From contig NW_020954687.1 in NCBI RefSeq assembly GCF_900497805.2, positions 6,928,274 to 6,992,273 of the forward strand: a DNA stretch of 64,000 nucleotides, read 5' to 3'. Position 1 is the stretch's first letter. Each line of letters starts with the position of its first letter. This stretch comes from Vombatus ursinus. Lineage: Eukaryota > Chordata > Mammalia > Diprotodontia > Vombatidae. The notes under the pieces were generated by a model. The model ran no database searches. It saw nothing but the letters and a program-made list of their open reading frames with translations, and was not told the origin of the DNA. Shown here piece after piece: positions 36,501 through 48,500 of this stretch. Made by a program: the position numbers and the translations under genes.

Positions 36501-39500
36501 GGGTAGGATAGAATGAAGGGAAAAATACTTAGTTTTTCACAGCAGGACTACTATGGAAGTGTTTTGCATGACTATACATCTATGACCTGTATTGAGATGC
36601 TTGCCTTTTCAATGAGGGTGGGTGGGGAGGGAGGAAGGGAGAAAATTAGTAACCCAGAGTTTTAAAAACACATATTAAAAATAAAAATAAAATAAAAATA
36701 AATGCTAGTTGACTGACAGTAATTGGGGAAAGGCTTATGCATTTTGATTTTTCTTATCACTGGCAAAAATAATTTTAATGAAACAAATATCTGTTTTATA
36801 GTCTTGAGCTAAGTAAATGAAAATTTTAAAGTCTCAAAACAAGCAGACTAACTCAAGTTAGAGTTGGAATAGATCTAAGAGCTCATTTAGACCTTATTTT
36901 TTTAAATTAATTTTTAGTTTTCAGCATTCACTTCCATAAGCTTTTAAGTTTTAAATTTTCTCCCCCTCCCTTCCTACCTCTTTCCACAAAATGATGTGCA
37001 ATCTGATATAGGCTGTACATATACATTCCTATTAAACATATTTTCACATTTCTCATGTTGTAAAAAAGAATTAGAACCAATAAGAGGAACCACAAGAAAG
37101 AAGAAACAAAACAAAAGAAAAAAAAGAGCAAATAGTATGCTTCGATCTGCGTTCAAACTCTATAGTTCTTTCTCTGAGTATGGATAGCATTTTCCATCAT
37201 GAGACTTTTGGAGATGCCTTAGATCCTTGCATTGTTGAGAAGAGCTAAGTTTGTCAAAGTTAGTCATTGCACAACAGGTGGCTCTTAATGTGTACAACGT
37301 TCTTCTGGTTTTGCTCACTTCAGTCAGCATCAGTCTATACAAGTGTTTTCTAGGTTTTTCTGAAGTCTGCTTGCTCATCATTTCTTAGAGCTCAATAGTA
37401 TTCCATTACATTCATATACCACGACTTGTTCAGCCATTCCCCAATTGATGGGCATCCCCTCAAATTCCAATTTTTTTGCTACCACAGAAAGAACTGCTAT
37501 AAATTTTTTTGTACATGTGGGTCCTTTTCCTACTTTTATGATCTCTTTGGGCTACAGCCCTAGAAATGCTATTGCTGGGTCAAAGGGTATGCACATTTTT
37601 GTAGTCCTTTGGGCATAGTTCCAAATTGCTCTCCAAAATGGTTGGATCAGTTCACAATTCCACCAACAATGCATTAATGTTCCAATTTTCCCACATCTCC
37701 AACATTTATCATTTTCCTGTTTTGTCATGTTAGCCAGTCTGATAGGTGTGAAGTTAGCTCTTATTTTTTAGATGAGGAAGCTGAGGTCCAGAGGTTAAGT
37801 GACTTACTCAGTGTCACATAGGCGACCAATAGGCAGGGTTTGAAACCAGGTTTTTTGGCTCTTTGAGTACCACACTTTTATTTTGCCATGGGTAAAAATA
37901 CTGTGCAATTTGGAGTGGTGTTTTTTGATCTGATATTTTTTTTTCTTTCATTGCTTTTAAATTACCTTTCACTTGTAGTCCTGACGTTTAATGATTATGT
38001 ATGTGCCTGAGGGAAGTTAAGTTGAAGTTCTTCCCTTTTGGCATCCTGTGTGGATTCTTCTGATTATGTAAATTGTCCCTTGATTTTAATATTTCTAGGA
38101 ATTTTATCATACTGTTTTTTGAAATAGAGTGCTTAAACACTGTATTTTCACACAGATGTGAGGGATCTAGTTTACTTTTGAGTGTCTCTCTTAGTGCTGA
38201 CCTCTATTGGATCTGTTGCATTCTCTTCTAAAGCTTCCAAGCATTCTTCTAGTTGTGTTTATTTAAGCTCATTGTGTTAATTCCTTTGATTGTTCAGCCA
38301 TTGCAAAACAATTTTATTTCTCAATAAATGTAGTGTTTTAAATGTTCTCCTTGGACATTTTCAGATAATGAATTTCATTGTCATAGTCTTGCTCATTCTT
38401 TAGATGTTTAAAAAAAATTTTCCTTCATTATCTCTATTATCCACATTGATATGTCTTTCAATAGTTCCTATTTCATTTAGGGGCCACTGTTTGTGTTAAT
38501 ATTTTATTTTTTCTTCTTGGTAACTTATCCTTGATTTCTTAAAATCTATAAATTCATTTGTTTATTTTATTAAAATTTTTTTATTTTATTAAAATTATTT
38601 ATTTTATTATTTTGTTAAAAGTTAGAACTTTTCTCTTATAAATAAATTTATTTATCTCTAATTTATTTATTTATTTATCTCTAATTTATTTATTTATCTC
38701 TAATTTGTTTATCTCTAAATTACTTATTTATCTCTAATAAATAAATTATTATTTTATTAAAAGTTAGAACTTTTCTCTTATTTTGTTTCGTATTTTATTA
38801 TTTATTATTTTATTTATTTTTATTTTATTATTTATTTATTATATTATTATATATAATATGATATATGATATAATATATAATGTAATATATAATATAATAT
38901 ATAATACAATAATATGTAATATATAATATAATAATATATAATAGGCAATATAATATATAAATATAATATATAGCATAATAGAATATATAATAGACTAATA
39001 ATAGAATAATTATATATAATATATAAAATATGTAATAATAAATTATCATTATATTTATTATTTATTATTTTTTTAAAAGTTAGAACTTTTCTCTTATTTA
39101 TTTCAGTAACAATTCCTTTTCCTTCTCTGCAAAACAACTTTTTTGGGAAGTAACATTATTTTTTTCTGTGTTGGCTATTTCTGTTTTCGGAGAGGAAGGA
39201 AGGAAACAGTTATTTATTAGGCATCTTTTATGTGCCAGACACTATGCTAAGTGCTTTATAAATATTATCTCACTTGATTTTTTTTTCTTTTTTTGATGAG
39301 GCAGTCAGGGTGAAGTGACTTGCTCAGGGTCCCACAGCTAGTAAGTGTCAAGTGTCTGAAGCCAGATTTGAACTCAGGTCCTCTTGACTCTAAGGCCGGA
39401 GCTCTATCCACTGTGCCACTTAGCTGCCCCATCTCACTTGATTTTCATAAGAACCCTGAAAGGCCAGTGCTCCTCTTTCATAGTTCAGGAAGCTGAAGCA

Positions 39501-42500
39501 GCCAGCGGCTAAGTGACTTGCCAAGTGTCACTCAGGAAGTATCTGAGACCAGATTTAAACTCAGGTCTTCCTGACTGCAGGCCGGCCTAGCACTGCATCT
39601 ACTGTGCCATCTAGTTATTTCCAGAGAGGTGTATAAAAGAGTAAACTGTTTAATGACCTATTACTCCATCTTCTTGCTAGATTGTAGAATGAGAGCTCTC
39701 AGTTTCATTTCTGAGCAGTCTGTTATTAGAAAGTTTATTCCATGAAGTTTAAACCTAGTTTCTTTTAGCTTACTGTTGTTGGGCCTAATTCTATCTTGTG
39801 CAGCTACACAGAAGTATAATCCCAATTCTCAGGAATTTTAATGCTGTTACTTAGTATTTTTCCTATGTTACCTTACAAATATTTTCTTTTATAGGCTTAA
39901 CATTACCAGTACTAATTATAACTTAAATTGACATCACATCAGATCTGTTTTTTGTTTTTTTATTTTTTTGCTAGGCAATGGGATTAAGTGACTTGCCCAC
40001 AGTCACACAGCTAGTAAGTGGCAAGTGTCTGAGGCCAAATTTGAACTCAGGTCCTCCTGATTCCATGGCTGGTGCTCTAACCACTGCGCCACCTAGCTGC
40101 CCCTATGGCAGACTTTCAAAAACCATTTTGATCATTCTATTCTTTCAAAAACCATTTTGATCATCCTATTCTTGAAACTTTTTAGTTTTATCATCTTTGA
40201 AAATATAAAAAATGTGCTTGTCAGAGCCCAGCATATAGTGCTCTAGATGTACCTTGATCAGTACATAAGTGTGGTAGAACTGCTTACTTTATTTTTAACA
40301 TTATGTTATTCAGCCTAAGAATAAATCAACTTTTAAATTGGTGAGATTGAGTTTGTCATCTGTGTAACTTATTAGACTTTTTAAATAAAAAATTCACTAA
40401 CTACTTATAGAGCACCTACTGTATATAGACTCCTATGCTAGGTGGAGGGAATGATACAAAATTTATTTACTAGCTGTCTTCATGGAAACTTTAGGCTGTT
40501 TTACATCATGTGTAGTCAAGCCTGATCTTCACTATCCTTTTTTTTTTTTTTTTTTTTTTTTAAGGCTAAATACAAGACATTATGTGAATGAATCTTTGTT
40601 GAGCTTAATTTTTCTAGATCATCATTCTGGCCCTTTATATCTTGATTATGTCATTCTGTTTTCTGGCATCCTCAGATTTGATAAGCTTGCCTTCACTGAA
40701 GTCATTCTGCAGATTGTTCCATCTGTCATCCCTAGTCTCTAATCTTCAGTCTTTTCCTCTCTGTTTTTGGGCTGCAGATGATTTTCAGATCTATTTATCT
40801 GTCCTGACCTCCAGTCTTGTATCTCCAACTGCCTCTTAGACATCTCAGACTTGATATCCTGTAGATAATTCAAACTCAGCCTGTTCAGAACAGAATTCAT
40901 CAGCTTTCCCTGAAAACCTCCTCTTCCTAACTTCTTTTTTACCATTGAGGACTCCCATCAGCTAAGCTCACAACCTAGTTGTCATCCTTGACTTCTCTAT
41001 CACACTAATTTCACAGAACCATTATGTTAACAAGTCTTACCATTTGTACATTTACAAAATCTTTATATGTGTTCCCTTTTCTCTGATGATCAGTGGTCAA
41101 GCCTAATCTTCACTGTCCTGTATTTGGTCAGTTGATTTTTTTTTTTTAAAGGATAGGTGCAAGACATTACATGAATGAATCCTTGCTTAAACAGCTACTG
41201 CCTTAGTACAGGCTCTCATTTCAGTCTTGGACTATTGCAGTAGCTTTTTGGTTGATATCCCTGCCTCAAATTTCTACCCAATTTAATCTGTCCCATACTC
41301 AGCTACCAAAGTGATTTTCCTAAAGTTCAGGTCTGACTGTGTGTCATCCTATCCCTGAATCAGCAAACTCCAGTAGCTACTTATTACTTCTAGGATCAAA
41401 TATAAAATCCTTTGACATTTAAAGCCCTTCCCAGAGACCACAAAAAGATAATGGAGTAGGAGGAAGCCATATAGCCTGGCTTCCCTTATAGCTTTTTCAG
41501 CAAAAGATTTTAGAAGAGCATCAGACCAAGAAGTGATTAAAAAATCTAAGAAGAAATTACAATGAGTGATCTTTCTAGCGCAAGATCACAAATTCACCTC
41601 ATAGGCAAATTAGCAGGACAGGAACCATGGAACAGAAGTGGGCTATTTGCAGATTCAATCCCTAGTCTGTGATTGTAGGACTGTTATTCTTACACCAAAG
41701 TGAATTTCTGATTGAGCCTCGTGGACTTTGAACAGGGGTAAGCAGGCAGTTCTTTAATTCTCAATCTGTTAAATCTTCCACCTAGCTGATGGGGCTGGAG
41801 CAAGCAACTCTTGACTGGAACTTAATGCAGCAGTAAGTCTGCAGTTATGTTATCTAGATTCAAATTAGAATTCAGAGCGTGGAAAGCCCAAGAAGGCAGT
41901 ATAGGGACCATACAATTGATCAGACTGCAGAGGACCCACTGACAGTTTGTAGCTTTCTGGTCTGAGCTTTCTCTGATTTTTGAAGGAGCTCAAAACATTC
42001 AGTACCCAGAGAAAGTAACAGATAAAATTCCTTAGGATTATATAAGGAAAAGACAGTTCCACCATTAATATATAGGGCCTGGCCCTAACACAGAGTCTTA
42101 ATCTGGCAAGTAAGGTTGGGTTAATGAGTTAAAAACAAAAAAGATAAAGAGCTATTATGATGTCAGAGATGCCCAAGGCATAAATCCAGTTGATTATACC
42201 TTCAAACACATAGAAACAAAGGGTCAAAGAAAAGTAAAACTTGGCCAAGAGGTCAATTATAATTCCTATAAGAAAAAAATAAAGTTTTTTTAAAGTTAAA
42301 AATGATAAAAAATGAAAAGAGAATGTTAGAGGAAGGATTTAGAAAATTAATGAGTGCTTTAAAGGAAAGACTTGGAAAGAGAGTGTAGCATTATAAAATC
42401 TAACCCATGTAACAGATGCCATGAAAATTAGAATGGACCAAACAACAGTTAATGAGCTTGGGACAAGAAGAAATATTAAAACAAAATGAAAAGTTTGCAA

Positions 42501-45500
42501 AAAAAGAAGAAAAGATATTTTTATCAAAAACAGTTAATGTGGAAAATAGATTGTTCAGTTGTTTCAGTCATATCCTATCCTTCATGACCCCGTTTGGGAT
42601 TTTCTTGGCAAAGATACTGGAGTGGTTTGCTATTTCCTTCTCCAGCTCATTTAACAGATGAAGAAACTAAGACAAACAGGGTAAGTGATTCGCCCAGGGT
42701 CACATAGCTATTAAGTGTCTGAGGCTGGATTTGAACTCATTTCTTTCTGACTCCAGGCCTGTCAATTCTATCTGCTGTGACACCTAGCTGTCCAGAAAAC
42801 AAATTAAGAATTTTTGAAATACTCAAAAGTTAGGACCAAAAAATGAGCCTGGATATCATATTTTAAGAAATATGAAAACTGCCTAGACATATTAGAACAA
42901 GAGGGCAAAAATGAAAATAGAAAGAATCTACCCATCACATCCTAAGTTAAACCCCTAAATGAACACTTCTAAGAATATCATAACCAAAATCAAGAGATTC
43001 TAAATTAAAAAACTACCGCAAGCAACCAAAAACTAAGTTTGAGTGTCAAGGAGCTCACTAGTCCGTATCAGACAAGATTCAGCAGCTATCGCCAAAAGAG
43101 AGAGGAGGGTATAGACTATGATATTCCAAAAGGTGAAAAAGATTTAGACTTAAAACCAAAAATAACCTTGCTACTTATAGGAGTAAGTAGAAACATAAAA
43201 ACGTAAATACAAATGAAAAAGGAATTATATAAGGCTGAAGTTTGCATTTTTTGTATTGTAATGGAGGGGTGTGGTGATAAAAGTGTCCTCTCAGAACTCA
43301 AGTGTCATTAGGGATCATAGAGACAGTCAAATAACATGGAGAGCCTAGGAGTTGTTTTGTTTTTATGATCTTAAGAAAGAAAAGAGAAGGAAAAAAAGAT
43401 ACCCCACAGAAAAATAGAGTGAGGAAACATTTCACATAATTGGAGAATGGAAGTAGAAATCTGTGGGTGTCTTTTGAACCTCAGTTTTGTGTGAATTGGG
43501 CAAAGGAGCATAGAAAACATACACACGTACACACATGCACAGTTTGGTGGAAAAATGCATTTATTCAGAAGGGAAATAAGAGAAAAAATGGGCAGCGAGG
43601 TGGTGCAGTGGATAGAGCACTGGTCCTGGAATCAGGACCAGTTCAAATCCAGCCTCAGACACATAACACTTACTAGCTATCTGTATGGCTCTGGGCAAGT
43701 CACTTAACCCCACCTGCCTCACCAAAATAATAATAATAATAATAATAATAGAAAAAGGAAGGGGAGAGAGAAGAGGAAGAGAAGAGAGTGAATAAACATT
43801 TATGTAGTGCTTAATATGTGCCAGACACTGTGCTAAGCACTTTACAAATATCTCGTTTGATCCTCACAACAACACTCTAATAACACAGGTTGAAATGAGT
43901 ATTAATCATAAGCAGAACAAGCCATAAGTTTAAAGGGGATCCCAAAATGGATTTAGCAGAAAGGAAAGTTTATTTTTTGGGACATGACCAATATAGGAAT
44001 TTGTTTTGCTTGACTATACATGTTTGTTACAAGAGGTTTTTGTTTGTTTTTCTTTTGGTTTTTAAAGTAGATGAGAATGACAGAAAAGGAAAATAGTAAA
44101 TATTGGAGGGGATATGGGAAAATTGGGACACTAATGTCCACTGTTGGTGGAGTTGTGATCTGATCCAACCATTCTAGAGAGCTATTTGTAGCTATGCACA
44201 GAGGGCTATAACTGCATACTCTGATCTAGCTAGGTCTGAGAGAAAAAGGAAAGGGAAGAGGACCTATTTATAGCAGCTCTTTTTGTAGTGGCAAAGAATT
44301 GGAAATTGAAGGGATATCCATCAGTTGGGGAATGACTGCCAAGTTGTGGTGGATGGTTGTAATGGAATACTATTGTGCAATAAGAAAGGAGCAGAGCTTT
44401 CAGAAAAACCTGGAAAAACTTACATGAACTAATATAAAGTGAAGTAAGCAGAACTAGGAGAACATCATACACAGAAATAGCAACATAGTATGATGATCAC
44501 CTGTGAATGACTTCACTGTTCTCAGCAATACAGTGATCCACCAATCCAAAGGACTTATGATGAAAAATGCTATATACCCTCCAGAGAAAGAACTGATAGA
44601 GTCTGAATGCAGATGGAAGCATACTATTTTTCACTTTATTTTTTGGTGGTTTTTTTTTTGTCTGTGTTTTCTTTTACAACATGACTAATATGGAAATATG
44701 TTTTGTATAATTATACATGTATATCTCAAAGAGTGAGGGAAGGAGAGAATTTGGAACTCAAAACAAAAAGAATGTTAATTGTTTTTACATGTAATTGGGA
44801 AAACATTATTTTAAAAAGCCATTAAAAGCTAAAAAAAAAAGTAAATAAGAGAGGGAAAATAAATGCTTAATTGAAAAAAATTAATTTTTAAAAAATCCCT
44901 CACAACAACCATGCTCATTTTTATATTTCTAGTCTTATACTTCACTTTCTACCATGTATTTTATGATCCCACAATACCTGCCTTCTTGCTATTTCTTCCA
45001 CTCTTGCTCCCTTCTCTGTATCTTTTCAATGGATATCTCTCATACATGGAATGCTCTTCCTCTTTGCCTCTGCGCTGTGGCTTTCCAGACTTCTTTCAAG
45101 TCCCAGCTTTCGTAAGAGGGCTTTCCTGGTCGTCTTCATCGTGTTCTTCCTACCTCACCCACCTCCACTCCAACTTATGCCTTCCTTCTGAGACATTACC
45201 AACCATCTAATTTGTTTATATCCTGTAGATATATAGCTGTTTGTGTATTAGAATGTGGGCTCATTGAGGATGGGAACTTCATATTTTTGTCTTTCTTTGT
45301 ATTTAGTACTTAGCAAAATGCTTGGCACATATTGAGTGCTTAATAAATGCATTGCTACCTTGGGCAAGTCACTTAACCCCGATTGCCTGCAGCGTGCCAT
45401 TAGATACCTCCCTTTTATTGACATTGATATTATAGAATACTATTCTGTACATCCTATACTCTGGATACAGTTGCTTCATGATAAGCTTCTAATTAGGATG

Positions 45501-48500
45501 TAAAGTTTTCATTTTCTGTAAGTATAGTCCTGGCACCTAGCACTTGGCATATATGTAGTAGCTTCATAATAATAATTGGTTATTGATAATACCCTTGAAA
45601 TTTATCTAAATACTTTAAAATCAAGTCATCTAGACATTTTGCCAACAAAAATAATTGTAACCATTAAATATTTTTAAAATTGAAAAATTGTAGAACCTAA
45701 GAAGTGAAATTTTTAAATTTTCTTCACTTAAAGTGAGAGCAATGACTTAAATTACCAGCATTCTTTGAAAACATTAACTTAATTTCTATGTTAATATGAG
45801 CCTTAAAACCTTTTGTGTAATCTATTCCACTCTCCATCCTACCTTTTTCCTCCCCACACTCAAAGGTACGACTGACTACTTTAGCATTCTTTCATTTAAC
45901 TTGAGTAAATAAATTTTCCTTTCTCTTTCTATTTTAGGTCCATTTCCATGTGATATCTGTGGTCGCCAGTTCAATGACACTGGAAATTTGAAACGACACA
46001 TAGAATGTACTCATGGTGGAAAGAGAAAATGGACTTGTTTTATATGTGGAAAATCAGTAAGAGAAAGGTGAGGTGTTACCTAGAGACCTCATCTCAATTT
46101 GTTATTATAATAATCAGAAAAATACGGTTAATGGTTGTTTGGAAAAATTACAAGTAATAATAAGGTGGAGAACATTTGCAGGAAGTCTAGCATAATGGTG
46201 AAGAGTCAAGATCATGTTCTATGAGCATTGGCTGAAGGAACTGGTAACATTCAACCTGGAAGAGAGCAGACTTATGGGTTATACGATAGCTATCTCAGTA
46301 TTGGAGGGAACATCAGGTGGAAGAGGGGCTAAGCTTGTTCTGTTTATTTGCAGAAGGCAGAGCTAGCAGCAGCATGTGGAAATTGCAAAGGTAAATTTAG
46401 ATTTTATGGAAGAGAAAAAAATATACTGATAGAGCTCTGCAAAATGGAATTTGTAGCTTCAGGAGGTAGCAGATTTCCCCTTAATGAGTAAGTGGAAAAA
46501 ACATTGATTTAGTACTTACTATAAGCAAAGCATTGTGCTTTTTCAATGTCTTTAAACAAAGGCTCGATGATCTCTTGGATATGTTCTACAAGGGTATTCT
46601 TGTTTAGGTATAGGTTGGAATAAGCTTTGGAGATCCCTTCCAACTTAAATTCTATGGTTGAGTCACACTGATTTATGCATTTTATGCCTGAAAATGCGTT
46701 AATTTCATTTCTCTTTGGAACAGCTCTAATTGTTAGTAAAATTTTTCTCATTTGAGCCTGAATCCTACCTCTCAGTAAGTTTAAACTCCTCATGCTGCCT
46801 TATGGGCCAAGCAAAGCAAATCTAATCACTATTCCACATGAAAGTGCAATTTCAGGACTTTTTTTTTAAAACCAGATTTTCTGTTTGTTATTAGGACCAC
46901 AAGCTCATAGATCTACAGCTGGAAGCCATATAGTCATATAGGCCAACCCTGTTATTTGACAGATGAGGAAACTGAGGTCTACAGAAGTTAAGAGACTTGT
47001 TCAAAGTCACAGGTAGTGTCAGGGGTGGGATTTGAACCCAGATCCTTTAATTCCAGAGTCAGTTTTCTTTCAAGTGTTCCATGGTGTCTTCTCTATTATT
47101 ATTAGTCAATGAACACTCAAAAGTGAAAGTCAAAATAAATATTTATTATCCTACAGGTCAGTGATAAAGTGTCATAGGGATATCATAGACGTCATAGGAT
47201 ATACCAAGCTTTAGAGTTGGAAGGGAGCTTAGAGATTACCTAGTCTATTGCTCGTTTTACAGGTGAGGAAACAAATCTAGAAAAAAAAAAGTGTCCAACA
47301 CCCATTAATAGTATTTAATTTGCAATTTTTCTGTGACCTGAAGTGAGTTACATCTTTCTGTCTCCGTTCTAGTATTGTTATGCCTTCTTTAACAGCACCA
47401 TCTGCTGGCACAGTTACTTCAAGTCTTAACTCTACTTTTCAGAGTTCTGTTAGTGAGCGTTTCCTTACTTTAAGGTGAAACCTAACCTCCAAATAATTCC
47501 ATATATGTATTGTAATGAGACTATCAGAACAAATACAATCCTTCAACATGATACTACTTCAGATCAATGAAGATGTTGATCTTCCTCTCACTACCCCAAA
47601 AATGTCCTATATCATGTTCTATGAGCATTGGCTGAAGGAACTGGTAACATTCAACCTGGAAGAGAGCAGACTTATGGGTTATATGATAGCTATCTCATTA
47701 TTGGAGGGAACATTAGGTGGAAGAGGGGCTAAGCTTGTTCTGTTTATTTGCAGAAGGCAGAGCTAGCAGCAGCATGTGGAAATTGCAAAGGTAAATTTAG
47801 ATTTTATGGAAGAGAAAAAAGTATACTGATAGAGCTCTGCAAAATGGAATTTGTAGCTTCAGGAGGTAGCAGATTTCCCCTTAATGAGTAAGTGGAAAAA
47901 ACATTGATTTAGTACTTACTATAAGCAAAGCATTGTGCTTTTTCAATGTCTTTAAACAAAGGCTCGATGATCTCTTGGATATGTTCTACAAGGTGTAGGT
48001 TGGAATAAGCTTTATTTGACAGAAATAAAGAGTGACAACATACGAATATAATTTAAGTAGTTTTTCCCAAAAGTCCTCCAGAAAATTACAATCCTAGTGT
48101 AATTTCTCTTTCCCTACAGATTATGTCCTGTCTTAGGGAAGCTGTCAAAAGTTAGCTAACACTGCCTTAGTAGTAACAGGACTGCAATATGGAGTGGCAG
48201 AAGTGGCTTCCTAGAAACTCATGCCTTAGATCTCCTAAGTAGTTTTGTGGGTGGGTAGAACTCCTTAAAATTTTGTGACTAAATGACATGTAGAGGAAAT
48301 ATCATTTACTTATTGAATACTTAGTGTGATCAGTAGTAACACTGATATTGTAAACTGAATTGTTAGACTCCCTACAGCAAGATTAAGTTTGATTTTTTTT
48401 TTCTTATTCACTGTGGTGACTGGGTATTATTGAAACTTTGATATAATAGAAAAAACTCTGGCCAATGAAAAGACAAAGTCTGTTGACTATAGCTATAAAA

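Larger units (their letters stand above)
31296..45937 (+). other. ZBTB41: ZBTB41 intron 5 (14.6 kb)
   Basis: The longest intron, holding L1, HAL1, L2 and SINE insertions and an AT-rich tract, listed separately. Nothing is recognised in 32120-33650, 37890-38480, 39620-39945, 40175-40510 and 45400-45937. Confidence 0.9.
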
